A DNA stretch of 64,000 bases from Microvelia longipes (GCA_018340805.1 JACMZG010000008.1:15415522-15479521), one strand, 5' to 3'. Counted from the stretch's first letter, positions 1 through 12,343 are shown. A program made the numbers and translations. Notes: generated by a model from the letters alone, not told the origin.

Positions 1-75
1 TTTCATTTACGATAGTATATGAAGTTGTTGTGGGTTCTTATGAAAATACATAATGTCGGTTTGCTCCCATATTAG

Positions 76-110
76 AAGGCCGCGGAGACTCCTATGATAG
101 AGCCTAATTT
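76..110 (+). CDS. possible 35-nt internal exon
   Basis: The segment follows a pyrimidine-rich stretch ending in ATTAG and is followed by a good donor, GTAAGT. Only one of the three frames is open; it reads KAAETPMIEPN and leaves two bases over. It is richer in G and C than its surroundings. Nothing links it to a known protein, and a microexon this short can arise by chance in 64 kb. Low confidence. Confidence 0.22.
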
Positions 111-265
111 GTAAGTTGGCTTTATGACCATAATCCATATAGTTAGTACCATAATCGATATGATTGGTCCTTTACTGAAAAAATAAAGCTTAAGATTAAC
201 AGGATAGATTTTTTAAAATTTAATTGAAAATATGGTATAAAGAACCCTAACAATTTCGTTTACAT

Positions 266-377
266 ATTTACTTTTCCTGATATATACTCTAGGTACAAAG
301 GAAAAGTATTGTGTTTACACTAATATCCGAAACCGGGATCGAAACTGAAATATTAATTTCAGGTATTTTTAAGACCT
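266..377 (+). repeat. 5' fragment of the 5S-box repeat family
   Basis: The stretch TTACTTTTCCT, then AGGAAAAGTATTGTG, then AATCCGAAACCGGGAT resembles the first 110 bases of the copies at 32263 and 18253. The rest of the element is missing. Confidence 0.6.
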
Positions 378-846
378 CTTGAGTCTTTTATTGTAGCTTT
401 CAGTGTAATGCTAGAGAGCCTAGTTATTTCATGTAAAAAGTTCTGAGATTCTTAGCACCTTAGTTTTTTTAATCTTCTAACAGAAAGGGATCAACCAAAT
501 TAAAATTATCTCTCTAGATCCTTTGCAAACACAACTATTGCTTTGTCAAAATCTGCCTGGAAACGTAAGAAGTGTTAAATTTCTAAACGTTGAATTTAGT
601 TTTTCTACATATAGTTTGTGTGTGTTTTGAACCATGTAAGTTTACGGGACGACAATTCTTCAACATCGCATACCATACATATTATACGTATATAATTGTT
701 TACATATTTTATAAGTTAATGCTGTATACTTATAACTATCATTCTTCCCAAATATTTTTGACAGGCCTCAAGTTAAACAGTTTCTCACACTAGGAAACAA
801 AAATGTTGTTCATACCATACGAAGAATTGAGTGAAATAATTATTTC
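378..846. other. AT-rich non-coding stretch
   Basis: I see no exon, RNA or repeat that I can support here. The short open frame at 590-793 has no coding character. Confidence 0.5.
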
Positions 847-902
847 TCAGACGTAGGATGTGATGCCATCTGCGAGATGTGCCCACGCCGCGCCGTCCTG
901 TC
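847..902 (-). CDS. possible last coding exon, unknown gene
   Basis: Read on the minus strand, an acceptor GGCTCCTCAG is followed by an open frame ending in a stop. The exon takes two bases from the preceding exon's codon and then reads QDGAAWAHLADGITSYV before TGA. GC content is far higher than in the flanks, and the residues look protein-like. The final Ser-Tyr-Val fits a class I PDZ-binding tail (S/T-x-hydrophobic), which would suit a channel, receptor or scaffold partner, but that is inference. The other two frames are poorer: one is short and ends in TSEK, the other is arginine-rich. I see no clear AATAAA just downstream. Upstream exons would lie at higher coordinates and were not found. 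Confidence 0.42.
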
Positions 903-1384
903 CTGAGGAGCCAAACAATCCCTCATTTGTTAAGTTACACAATAAATAATTGTGCATTTTAATTAAGTTATACAAAAAAAAAATATTTTTGTTGATATTT
1001 ATTTGGATTTGTTAAGCTTTGTCATGACAAGAATACCTTAGAGGACTCTTTTTTTTTTGCCATGGAATAATATTTTTATTCTTTATTCTTCAAATATGAA
1101 CAAATACTCTATTGAAAAAAACACCAGTCAATATTAGATCCTCACTTTTATTATCTACATACGGCTACTTAAAGATGCTAGTATAACTTATTGGGACCTT
1201 TTTAAGTCCTTTAAATTGCCACTACTCTTTCAAACCATTCAATTCGGTCTTTTTATTTTGGCTTTTCTTTCCAACTCGTTGAGGATCCAATGTATAATTT
1301 TTTCTTAAGGGAAGCGGCAAAAATTGCAAAAGCTGACAAAAGTAGACTCGTTCTATCTCTTATTATTGATAGCAATCATAAATG

Positions 1385-1386
<2 letters not shown>
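903..1386. other. AT-rich stretch, probably intron
   Basis: If the exon at 847-902 is real, this lies in its upstream intron. I see no other feature. Confidence 0.4.
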
Positions 1387-1440
<54 letters not shown>

Positions 1441-1450
1441 ATATGTTATG

Positions 1451-1518
<68 letters not shown>
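1387..1518. repeat. (TA)n microsatellite
   Basis: An almost pure TA tract with two short interruptions. Open frames reported through it are artefacts. Confidence 0.97.
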
Positions 1519-1521
<3 letters not shown>

Positions 1522-1524
1522 CAC

Positions 1525-1609
1525 TTCTTTCTTCTTTTGCCTGACGAAGTTGTCATACAAACGAAACGTTGCAAATATATACTAAGTTTTTCCTGTCATT
1601 CTTTATCCA
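1525..1609 (+). mobile_element. Penelope-like 3'-tail fragment between TA tracts
   Basis: The block contains CCTGACGAAGTTG followed 13 bases later by CGAAACGTTGCAA. CTGANGA followed by GAAA is the conserved core of hammerhead ribozymes, which Penelope-like elements carry in their terminal repeats. Helix II pairing is imperfect (GTT with AAC). The block is sandwiched between two TA tracts, a common target for such elements. The family call is inference from this motif pattern. Confidence 0.4.
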
Positions 1610-1623
1610 TATATATATTTATA

Positions 1624-1691
<68 letters not shown>

Positions 1692-1707
1692 TTATATATA
1701 TATATAT
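1610..1707. repeat. (TA)n microsatellite
   Basis: TA tract with a few TTTA interruptions, directly after the Penelope-like block. Confidence 0.97.
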
Positions 1708-2640
1708 CGTCAGATAGTTTTAGAAAAATATTAGATTATAATATATAGTTACAATATTTTGTGTAATATCATTACCAATGTTCTAGGTTGACATACTTTT
1801 TATTTTAACCTCAGTTAGTAAAATGTGTAACTTTTAATATTTATTCTGAGATAATTGCATTTATGTTTTCAAACACTTTATTCATAGTCTGCATAATGCA
1901 TAATACATTTCAAATTTTAATGTTCAGCTGCATTATTTTGCATCAGAAATATTATATAGCTATGCGGGTAATTTTAATTTCTCTATGCTTTTCCAGTTCT
2001 AGAGGTATTAGGAAATAAAGCTTGCTATCTTGTTATTACAGCCCACGTTTTTTTCTTACTTCGTTTTAAAACTATGTGTTTTCAAGAAAAACAATTATAA
2101 ACGTATGACTGTATTCACCTTATAAACTTTTTCTAGTTTTGTCTCTCACAATTTTGGTTTTAAAAGACGGGATATAACCAATTATTTTAGTTTTGATTTA
2201 AACAGTTTGCTGGTGGATTTCAAAACTATGTTTTATATAATCAAATTTATGCATTTGGATAGTTATGAAATTAATTGGAAACACATGTTCACTTATAAGA
2301 AAATGTTGAAAGTACAAATTTCATAAAAAGAATTGACAACGACGTATGTCTAATGTTACCTGGAATACTCAGCATTAAATACCCAGTTGACAACTTATAT
2401 GGTTGTTTGGTTAGTTTTTAAATATCTCAATTATAACTAACAAATTTTCATAATTATTTTTAGTGTTCAAGCTAACTATTGACATACGTTGCCAATTTTA
2501 GTCTTATAATAAATAAACTTGTATATTTCACATGTGTCATAAGCTTTGTTTTAAAAAAAGAATAGTTTCAAAGTAAAAGAAATACCAAATATGCATAAAT
2601 AGTAATTACCAAAAACTGTTATAATTAATAAATACCATGA
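1708..2640. other. AT-rich non-coding stretch
   Basis: No supported feature seen on either strand. Confidence 0.5.
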
Positions 2641-2645
2641 TCATG

Positions 2646-2646
<1 letters not shown>

Positions 2647-2682
<36 letters not shown>

Positions 2683-2898
2683 TCTGTTTTAGGGCCTTTC
2701 GGCCCATCAGGGTATTCGCACTGCGGGAACCATCTCGGGTGGGTCACATCTACTATGCCCACAGTAAAGCTAAAGTTGGCGAAATATTTTTACATCTAAT
2801 TCTATTCATAAAAGCTGAGAGCATAGCCCGGGCTGTGAAACCCGGACCTCCGGTGCCGAAGTCCAGAACTATACGTCCGCGGCTACGGAGGCAGATCA
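2647..2898 (-). mobile_element. tRNA-derived SINE with (ATT)n tail
   Basis: On the minus strand the element starts with GCCTCCGTAGC, passes CACCGGAGGTCCGGGTTTCA and ends in an (ATT)n tract at 2647-2681. The spacing resembles a tRNA head: an A-box-like start, a T-arm-like segment flanked by CCGGG/CCCGG, then a simple-repeat tail. The B box is degraded compared with GGTTCGAATCC. The open frame across it on the plus strand is a by-product of its GC-rich body. Confidence 0.6.
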
Positions 2899-3857
2899 TG
2901 ATTAATATTTCACTTTAATTTGACGTGTGACCATTTAATGTACTATGACTTAACGTTTTTGTAATTTTGAAGGATCACTATTTTTTTGGAGACGATCGAA
3001 GCGAGTTGATAAGTTATAAATACAAGCATATTCAAGTCGCAGAAGTGAGAAAACGACTTAAAGGCAAATTTACAAAGAAAATATAGAATAAGGAATAGCA
3101 TTTTAAATTTACTATCTAAATTTGTCTATTAAAATACTATTCAACATCTTTAGGTTAACATTTGTGATGAGTTGTTAAAACAAACATTTATTTATGTTTA
3201 GTTTCCTGTTATCAATGTGTTTGTGTTATATCTGTTTAACATAATGTAGGCCTGGTATGACACATAGTAGAAACGTGTCTGTGAATAACATCTTGTTATT
3301 TTATCCATTAACAAGCTATGTCAATGTTTAATTCATGATAAATAGTCTACAAACCCTTTACCTTTTCCACAAACTGTATTTACTGTTATATAAATTAGGC
3401 GTTTCAATTCCTAACAAATACGTCTAATGCGTCTAATAGTTTAAAATGAGAGCGACATGAATTGCAACTTTTCTTTTGATATGCAAATTAAAGAAATCTC
3501 TGGGATAGCCATCGCAAAACATGAATTATTGTCACCAAATTTATTATATGTATTTTAATTTTGTAACCTTTTAAATGCATGTTTAGTTTTTTGCGGGTAT
3601 TGTGTGAATGTTTTTCTAATTTTTTAATGTGTTAAGCCATGTTCACTGTCCACATACACTAGTGAAGTCTACGTTAATGTAGATAACGCTAAGTAAGCAT
3701 GAAGTTGAAATTATAAGCTTCTACTATCATTTTAGCTTAACATAGACATTAGACATAACTTGCGTACATATTTTTTGCATGCGGATAAATTTTTACTCTT
3801 CTTTGATGTAATTTTTAGTAGCTATTATTACACTACTATGCTTACACTAGGATGTTT
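2899..3857. other. AT-rich stretch with one weak repeat motif
   Basis: Near 2990 GACGATCGAAGCGAGTTG is a variant of the GAGCGAAGCGAGT motif found in repeats elsewhere in the window. Nothing else is supported. Confidence 0.4.
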
Positions 3858-4015
3858 AAGATGAGCGAAGCGAGTCCGAAAGCATGTTGCAGTATAAATT
3901 TGGCGAACTGTTTTTCTGTGGACGAGCGAAGCGAGTCCGAATCAGGGAGGATGAGCGTAGCCTATCCAAAGTAATGAGGAAAAGTTCCGAGGTACCCCGT
4001 ACCTGATTTTTTTTA
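3858..4015 (+). repeat. 3' fragment of the 5S-box repeat family
   Basis: Two GAGCGAAGCGAGTCC motifs (cores at 3865 and 3926), then GGATGAGCGTAG, AATGAGGAAAAGTTC and GGTACCCCGTACC. The same order is found at the 3' ends of the copies at 18253 and 32263. Confidence 0.75.
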
Positions 4016-4912
4016 ATTTAATGTAAAATTATAATTATTCGTTTAACAGAAGCGGATCATGAAGGTTTTAGTATCGTTTAATTAATATAAGACGCATGGC
4101 TTTGTACCATCTAGCCCTCCCAGGACTGGGCCCTAATACTGCCTCTGAAATTACATTAAACAATTTAGTTACATTTTAGTTGATTCATTATATTTTTAAT
4201 TACATTACATTTTAGTTGATTTGTAATTACAGATAATAAATTTTTGCGAATTACTGCGGGAGTTTTGTTGTGGTATTTTATTTCCTTTATTTATAAAAAA
4301 AACTAATAATAACTATAATTAAGAACTTCTTAATTATATCGTAGCAAAATATAATTCAATACAATTTAACCATTTATAACAAACAAAAATGGTTTATTGT
4401 TGTATCACGCAAAAAACAAATGAAAACAAAATAATGTAAATCTATTTTTAGAATTTGATATATAAATAGTTTAATATTTATTAATCATGCATTGGTCAAA
4501 CTGTAAAATTTTCTTTTGTTAACGTTTTGTTTATTCTGGCTAGACTCGATATATTTTCTTTCTTTAAATTTGTATTATTCTAACTTGCTCAGTTTCTTGT
4601 AAGTAATGTAATTAATGTTCTACAATTTATGTGTGTGGTGTAAATAAATTAAGTATGAAAGTTAATTGACTTTTAAAGTGTCTTACGTAGCAATGCGTTT
4701 ATAAGAAGTATTGTTTTCAAATTGATTGTGTTTAATACATCATGAACAAATATTAAAACTTAAAAGGTATGTATTTAATACTAATTAATTTAGAATTTAT
4801 AGTTTTAATTAATGTTTCGGCATAAGAAATTTTGCTTCAATGATTTTAAACGGTAGACCTAATAGATTGTCTGTACTGGGGAAGATAACCCAAAAATAAC
4901 ATTGAATTTAAA

Positions 4913-5104
4913 GTTACACGCGGGGTTTTGCTGGGGGGTTTGATCTCCTGAGAGTTGTCATGTGAACGGGATTGAACACAGAGTTCAACCAGGAAACTTA
5001 TTTTTTATCAGGGTAGATAGACTAAAGGTTAAAAAATACTGTGTGAACAGTTTGGGTGAAACCCCCAAGGAAGTTAAATATGGGGTGAACCCTCGCGTGT
5101 GAAC
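4913..5104. mobile_element. MITE-like element, copy 1
   Basis: The ends are imperfect inverted repeats: GTTACACGCGGGG at the left, and GTTCACACGCGAGGG as reverse complement of the right end. Inside, GAACGGGATTGAA, AAACTTATTTTTTATC and TGTGAACAGTT match the element at 35198-35403 in order. It is about 190 bp with no coding capacity. I could not identify a target-site duplication. Confidence 0.65.
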
Positions 5105-6584
5105 GAGGTATATAATAACTACATAACTATTATTGAAGGTCATAGAGATATAAAATAGAGGGGGCATAGCCAATCTAAATACATTGGGAAGCCTGAAACA
5201 TCTTTTTGGGGCTCTCAGGGGCTCTATGTAACCTCATTGAAACCTCCTTCAATAGTGAGTTATGGTTAAAATAACTCAATTGATTTCAGCTTCCAGCACA
5301 TTGTTTGAGTTTTGATTTGCATTTTAAACGTTCTACTATATAAGTTACTGAAATTTTGTACTGATTATTTCATTATATTTTTAAGGAAAAGTGGTCAGGT
5401 TACTTTGTCGATGTTTCAAAATTTCAAAATAGATGAAGGTCACATCTTTAAGTTAACATATTTATTTAAACATTGATTATTATTAGTGATTATTAAACGT
5501 ATAGCAGTTTCTTCATGTATCTCTATCTTAATTTTTGTTTTTACTGTAAATTTCATGGTTTCTTAGCGCTAAATTATTGTGACTCGACAATAATTACAAG
5601 TATTGTACATAAATACTTATGCTTTGATTTAAATAATAAATTTAAACTTAAACTAATAGTTAGCTCAGTATCAATTATTTTACTAATTTGCGGTAATTTG
5701 TTTCATCTATCAACTAGTTTGGCTAAATGTTGTTTGGTTTACCCTAAAGGTAAATTTAATTTATTTGAGCTATTTAAAAATTATATAAAGGTACTGTACT
5801 GGCAGCGCTGTCCTAAATATAAATAATATTGGAAGGAAAAGTAGACGAGATAAGTTGATTCCAGTGATGACTAGTATTAGTGGCGCATTCTATAAGTTTA
5901 TTGTTGGAATTATTATTTCCCTCTTGGTATGTGCTGATACCTAGTAGAGAACTTAAGAACTAACTCTTGAAAATAAAACAGTGCATCTAATATCTATATA
6001 TGTCAATTGATCGACTGTGATGTATTTTATTTTTTATAGATCATCAATATTAATTTTATTATTATTGAATAATGATTATAATTTTTCTAATTAGTTAACA
6101 TTTTATGAAGTAACTCTTTTCTAGTTATAAATTGCTTATTTACCGTTTATGCCGAATGTGTCAAAGTATTTCTATACTCTCTTCTTTATACTTTTGTAGT
6201 GAGTGCTGCAACCTAGTAGTCAGTTTTTGAAACCTATTCCTTTACTTACCGTTCATTGCTACCATCTGGTAGCGACGGCTGCAACTAAATTCTAATAAGA
6301 TTTTCAATACTAAAAGTAAAATTAATTATAAACTGTGACTTTGCGAGTGCAAAGGTTAAATACATATGCGTATACCGGGTTGAAATCTACAGATGTACCA
6401 ACATTAAATCCTTAAAAATTACTTAAAAATAAGGAGAAGCATGGTCCTTGATTGTTTAAAATGATTCTCTCTAAATTGAATCTTGTTTAAACTTACCTTA
6501 ATTATTTTGGTAACTTTTACCCAAATATTTTAACTTTGTTATCACTTTTGGTAACTTTGAAAAGTTAAATTAGAGCATATCTCA
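5105..6584. other. AT-rich stretch with an unsupported 103-codon frame
   Basis: The frame at 5515-5826 (+) starts MYLYLNFCFYCKF and has one hydrophobic run, LKLIVSSVSIILLICG. It could be a membrane segment, but base composition matches the surroundings and I see no splice or homology support. A phrase at 5190-5225 (GAAACATCTTTTTGGGGCTC) recurs at 24650. Confidence 0.35.
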
Positions 6585-7003
6585 ATGTCGCCTATTTTTG
6601 AAACTGCATTAAATCCTAAGAAATTCAATATCATTACCATCATATTTCAGTTATTTTTCATCGAGCAATTATGTAGCAAATATCATAAATTTTTGTTTAA
6701 AAATTTTCAAATTTCTTATGATTTAGTGCAATTTTTAAGGTCTCTTGTTTCTAAAATAGGCAATATTACGGTATGCTCTTATTTAACTTTTTAAAGTTTT
6801 CAACGGTGGTAACAAAGTTTACATATTTTGGTGATAGTTACCGAAATAATAATGGTAAATTTAAACTCACAAGAGTTATTTTACAGGGGGTAGAGACCAT
6901 TTTTGTAAATGTAAGACCATGTTTTCCCTACATTTTTAAGTTTTTAATGTTGATGCATGTGAAGTGCTTGTTTCTATGGCTCGCGATCACTAACGCTTTT
7001 TAG

Positions 7004-7134
7004 ATCGGAATGAAATTGATACAAATGCCCACCTTATAAATGTTCCAAGCCCTGCTGTTTGTGAAATAAGTATGTCGTCATTAACTAGCAATAATGAGTC
7101 TGAAAGTATTTTTAAAAATTTATTAAATCTTTAG
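7004..7134 (+). CDS. possible last coding exon, unknown gene
   Basis: A branchpoint-like CTAAC and a short T-rich run precede the acceptor GCTTTTTAG. The exon takes one base from the previous codon and reads 42 residues, including RNEIDTNAHLINVPSPAVCE and ending SIFKNLLNL before TAG. Two further coding-like frames lie close by: 6585-6794 (starts MSPIFETALNP) and about 7246-7397 (contains RATFEKLFYCAIYKPTERHI). They are not joined by a clear gene structure. Together they could be a decayed transposon gene rather than a host gene. I recognise no domain. Confidence 0.28.
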
Positions 7135-7899
7135 AATTTTACGATCAAGTTAAAATTACTACTAAAGTTGAACTTTACTAAAGTTTAATTTTATTGACAT
7201 TTGTTCTGATTTTATCTTTTGACTGAAACAATTTTATGTAAACTATTCGTGGGTTTCCATTTCGGGCAACATTCGAAAAATTGTTTTATTGTGCTATTTA
7301 CAAACCTACTGAAAGACACATTGCTACAGAAAACATGTGGAAAATAACGAGAAACTTGTGGCTGCAAAGTTCCGAGGCATTTTTTCTTTTTTCATAAATA
7401 AATGTAAGTAATTATACACCTTCAATAGTTTTCTATTGACAACATTTATTTCTTTATTACTGTTTGATGTCTTTCTATGTCTAAGTGCCCACGACTTGGG
7501 TGTTGTTTTCGCTATGTGGATTAGCTTGTAAAATAATAGGAGTAGTGAGGATGTGAAAGGATTGTCTCTTTGCATCCTGTTATATCCTTGAACTTAGGAA
7601 GAATAACACCCACACGACATAACTATGTCCTTTATCCAGTCATATACTTTGCCTTCAGTAAAGCACATGGAATTCAATCATAAAACCTAACTAACCCCAC
7701 AGTCTCTTCAACCAATTAATATTCCTATTATTATTGAACCATAATAAAAAAATGAAAAACGAAAGAAAGAACTATTACATTTCTCATTTCCTTTTGCAAT
7801 TCGGTCCTTACGTTTTCCATGTGGTTAATTAGCTTTTGCTTTTATAGCTTTATATTTTTACATCAAAACCAACTCAAATATGTAAAAATATCCAAGTTG

Positions 7900-7966
7900 T
7901 GCTTCAATATTTCTATATTGAAGCATAACTTCTATATTAATGAACCTTTTTTATAAAAGGTTCATT
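7900..7966. repeat. two adjacent perfect hairpins
   Basis: TGCTTCAATAT pairs with ATATTGAAGCA across a TTCT loop (7900-7925). AATGAACCTTTT pairs with AAAAGGTTCATT across TTAT (7939-7966). They lie 13 bases apart. Function unknown. Confidence 0.85.
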
Positions 7967-8449
7967 AAAACATTGCATCTTTGCTAGTTTCCTTCTTATT
8001 TACATTATTAAATTAGCAAAATATATCAAAAGAAATATATATCAGAAGCAAAATTTGTACGGTTTATAACGAATTAGCTGCTTTTTCACTCTTAAAAGTA
8101 ATACACTAACTTTGTGTGTGCCTTCATTCTTAATTTTAAATTTATGAAATCTACTTTTCATTTATTTTTTTTTCAACTTATTAATTTTAAAGATTGCCAC
8201 TCAATTTGTCAATAACTTATGCTAACTTTATAAATTTACTACGATTAATTAGTTTCTTTAAACATTTTTATTTCAAATCCATTTGAAATCGAGTTCATCT
8301 TTATTTCAAATTCCTGGACATCATGACTATTCTAGAGTATGGTCTAATATATCTCGAGTCAGCCCCAAGTGTATACAAAACTATTATCATTATTATTAAG
8401 TTTTTCTATTTATTTACTCGGCGTGTCTTTGATATTCAAATAAAATACC

Positions 8450-9243
8450 CAGAGTGGAGCAAAAGTATCCATCCCCTCTTAAATTTTTAACCATTAAACC
8501 ATAAATTAATGAGACTTGGGGCACTTTTTTGTCTGAAGGGAATTTTTTTTGTGGTATAGTTAACTTAAGGTGTCGCATTTGTCACAAATTTTGCGAAAAA
8601 ATAAAAAATCGGGAACGAGGTACTTCTGAACTTTTCATAATCACACCGGATTTTCTAAGCTCGTCCTCCTTACTTCGGCCTGCCGAGTTATTTTTCCGGT
8701 ATCCCGGTTTCGTTTTTTTATGCTTTTCCACAATATACACAATGCTTTTTCTTTATAGCTACGGTATGGTATAAATTAGGAAAAGAAAGAAAATATATTT
8801 ATTGAGCTTTTTAAGTTCTAGGAACGAATGCAAGACGTTTTGACTCATGTATTTTTTGTATAAGACCGCTATTTAGGCGGAAATAAGTGCCCAAAGTGTC
8901 AAAATTGTTCCTTTTAACTTAAAATTAAACTAAAGTATTATTAAACATCCGAACTTCCTCATAAGCGTAATTTGCATGACCGTTTAAACAATCTAGGTTA
9001 AAAATATTAGGGTTACCATTTTTCCTAAACCTAGCAGCATTACTTTATAGCACAATAAAAGTGTATTTTCCAATTTTGTTTTTTCTATTTTTTTCGCAAA
9101 ATCTGGTGTTGCATGCGACACCCAAAGTTAATTACCACCAAAATAAAGTTCCTTTTACACAAAAATTACCCCAGATTTCATTAATTTATGTCTAATAGTT
9201 CAACATTTAAGAGGGGGGGGGGGGGTACTTTTGGTACACCCTG
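8450..9243. mobile_element. non-autonomous DNA transposon with long terminal inverted repeats
   Basis: The left end begins CAGAGTGGAGCAAAAGTA; the right end as reverse complement begins CAGGGTGTACCAAAAGTA. The inverted repeats continue for about 155 bases with shared blocks CCCTCTTAAAT, ATAAATTAATGA, GTGTCGCAT and ATTTTGCGAAAAA. The right arm includes a run of G's at 9212-9225. The middle holds no transposase. I could not assign a superfamily or find a clean target duplication. The short frame at 8529-8774 lies inside the left arm and body and is not a gene. Confidence 0.8.
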
Positions 9244-11397
9244 TGTATAAAGTCTTGTCTACATACGAAATGATGACTTGACCCTACTTTGCAGATTTCT
9301 ACGTTTTAATGTTATTTTCTTATAGTATAAGGGGTTATGAAACCAATTTATCAGGGCTATTATAAGTCATTCTAGATCTGTTTTGAAGATTATCCTAAAA
9401 GTGTAATAGTCTTCAAAACTGCCCCATTCGTTGGCCTCTAAATCACCTGATGTGCAATTTATCTTGGATTGGTCAGGATGATTAGTTTTCCAGCTAATCT
9501 CTTGTTGTAGTCCTACTCTGGTACCTGTCTGTCTGCCTTGCACTTATCTTTATGTATCACTCTTTTCTATTTTTTCTTTAAAATTTAATATGTCTAATAA
9601 TATTTTAAAGAAAGTTTATGTTATGAAAAACTTACCGAATCAGCTTACTAACTGAATGAGTCAGACTAATTCAGAGCTCATAATTGTGTTTTTATTTCGT
9701 TTCCTGACTGAATCCTATTTGTATACCTGAAGTTAAAAAGTATAATATTTCGTTTTCAAAGTGACCTTGCTCTGAAGTAGACAACTCGAGTAGAGATTTA
9801 TCTTAAAATTCTTTTGCTTGCTAAGCTCTCAAGTCCAACTTCGAGTCAATACACCTGGTATGTTTCAGAATTAGATTTTGAATTTGCTCGAAACAAGTCT
9901 ATTTACTGTTAAGTCTAGCAACCCGTGATTCCGCTTTTGTAGTTGTTTTATTTAAACATTTAGATTTTTTCATCTATTAGATTACGTATTTTTTTGTGAA
10001 TTACTTTCTTCTCCTTTTTCAAACTTTCTTGTTTATTCGTCAGATACAACTCCTCCTCTAAATTATTTAAACGTTTTAGCAAATTTCCTAGTTTTTTACT
10101 TATTTTGTTATTTTGTTAAGCCAATTCTTGACAATAAAAATTAAATGCCAAATGTATTGTCTCATTATTATTTTATTTTGTTTTTATCGGAACTTTCTAT
10201 AACTAATTTTTCAAAATTATATTTTTATATTGTTAATTAAGTAATATTGTTTCATAGAAAAACTGTTTTCTTGTTTGCTACTATCTTCTCGTTTGTTTTT
10301 GTCAAAATAATAGTATATTATGTAACTTGGCTGTAAAATGAGTTTTATGATTTTTTTGGTTTATCAACAAGCAAAGCGAGCAAAGCGAATCGAAACAATC
10401 GTTTTATAGCTATGCCTCATATACTTTATTTTTTGGGGGGTGGGGCCCAGTCAATAAAATAAATTAATAAAAATTAAATATTTTACTTTATTTTCTTTAC
10501 TTATCAATTTTCGTAGCGGATGTTGAGTAATATGTTACAGCCGGTGGACGCTAATTAACTGTTTTAACGCCTCAGCAATAAAATCATTCTTTACTGACAT
10601 TTTTAAGTTGATACCTTACAGCCACCAACATGACATAACAATAATGGTCAAATTTATCGTCATTTGATCATCAAAAAAGTTTTTCAGTCCTTTATCATTT
10701 TGTTCAATCTTTTTATGAACATATTTATGTGTCGTTAACAGTTTAAAATATTAGTAATTTTACAAAATGACCTTACCCAACATTTTTTTTTAATTTCTGT
10801 TGATATTTTTAAAACAATTATTAAAAATTGAATAACCAAATTTGTACTTTGTAACTTTTACTTAACCTATATTTTGCAAAAACTTATACAATAACTGTTA
10901 ATAAATTGATACCAGTATAACATTTTCTCTAAATAATTGATATTTAAAACGTTTTATTCTGTACTAAATAACACGTTTAACTAAACGCTGTTATTAGCTA
11001 TTGAAGAGTTCTCTTGAGTCAGCTGTTCCTATGGATCACGATTTCGACCCGTTAATTCTTTTTAGTTGTTTCCTTGAGTGACAAGAAAAACATCACGGTA
11101 TAAAAGGCCATACCAATTTCTTTTTTTAAATAAGTTTAAGTTGTAGGACTAAAGCAACTGATGATGGTTTAATTTTTATTACTTTCACTTCGGGTTTTTT
11201 TTGTATTTTTAGGTGTTCTTGTTTTATTTGAATGATTGTTATTGTATTGACATTATTATAGCTATTGCTAATCATTTATATAGGTAATTTAACTTAGGAT
11301 CATAATGTCGTGATGTCGTGTAACATATTTGTACGTATTACATCAGGTGTCTTATATCAGTCAACAGTAAGAAAAGACTCAAAACCTAGCTTTCTTA
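9244..11397. other. AT-rich stretch, little recognisable
   Basis: Near 9430-9475 TGGCCTCTAAATCACCTGAT weakly recalls the WPPRSPDL region of mariner/Tc1 transposases but needs a frameshift. Near 10370 AAGCAAAGCGAGCAAAGCGA is a degraded copy of the GCGAAGCGAG motif. I see nothing else. Confidence 0.35.
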
Positions 11398-11500
11398 CAT
11401 CTCACCGGCACTGATGATGACCTTTAGTTGGTTGAAAGACGATTATGCTTTATTTTAAGTAAAAAATACACCAGTGGAGAGACTTATTTTATTATTCTGA
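11398..11500 (+). mobile_element. Penelope-like tail with hammerhead-like core
   Basis: CGGCACTGATGATGACC is followed by GGTTGAAAGACG, then CCAGTGGAGAGACT. This gives CTGATGA (11411-11417), a short helix ACC/GGT, and GAAA (11434-11437), in the order of a hammerhead ribozyme core. The same phrase, including the downstream TGGAGAGA, is present at 53449-53534, so it is a repeat family. Known Penelope-like elements carry such motifs; membership here is inferred. Confidence 0.5.
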
Positions 11501-12343
11501 TTATGATGAACATCTCTAGCGCTCATATTTTAAATCCTAAAATTTGGGGGTTTAAGGATGGATTTAAGGATAAGGCATATTCGAAACCTTGATACTTTTG
11601 ATCTGGTTTTGCTAAACTATGCGTTACTTCCTCGTATTTGGGTTTAACTTTAAAACTAAAGTATAGTGCATAAAAAGAAGTGGAATCACTTAAAATTGCT
11701 TATTTTTGAGCTTCTTGTGAATTTGTATCGAATTAAAAAAAGTTTGAAAAGTATCAAAGAAATGTTCTTCTATATTTAAACGAAAAGTTGAACAAATTTA
11801 TGTCATTTTGATTATTTAATTTATTTTTTAAGGCCTTTAACATTTTTAATGTATAGAAGGTATTTTTCTGAATAAAACGACACGTTATAGGATTTGTTAA
11901 ACCTAAATAAAATAAACTATTATTTCCAAATGCCATGATATGGTTGGAATCAATTTATTACCCTGGTCTATTTATAAATGCATCAAAAATAGACCTGCAA
12001 TGCACAAATTGTGGACTGTGACGTAATTGTGGTTGTTTTATAATTTTTAAAGAATATCACTCACTTTAAAAATTGTTTTAAAATTAACCAACTAAATTTA
12101 TGATAAAATATTGCTATTAATAGGAGCAGAATTAACATACTGCACATGACTTACTGCTTTTTTAATAATTTAAAAAGGTTACATAAACAATGTTAAACAT
12201 ATAAAATTGCGTCTTTTGATGATTTATGTACTGTATTACTGTGGTCTTTTGACATTGTTCCGTTAGGAGTGGAATCACGGCTAATGTACTGTGGACACAC
12301 AAAGTGTGCACGACTGAAGTGAGTGGCCTCAATCCATTCAATA

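Noticed and set aside
6240..6290. A 29-nt minus-strand microexon between TTGCAG and GTAAGT (CCGTCGCTACCAG onward).
   Set aside because: The phrase GCTGCAACxxAxTA recurs nearby (about 6205), pointing to a repeat; the peptide is too short to judge.
9416..9480. A mariner-like WPxxSPD phrase.
   Set aside because: It needs a frameshift and only about ten residues agree; no TIRs or other transposase motifs nearby.
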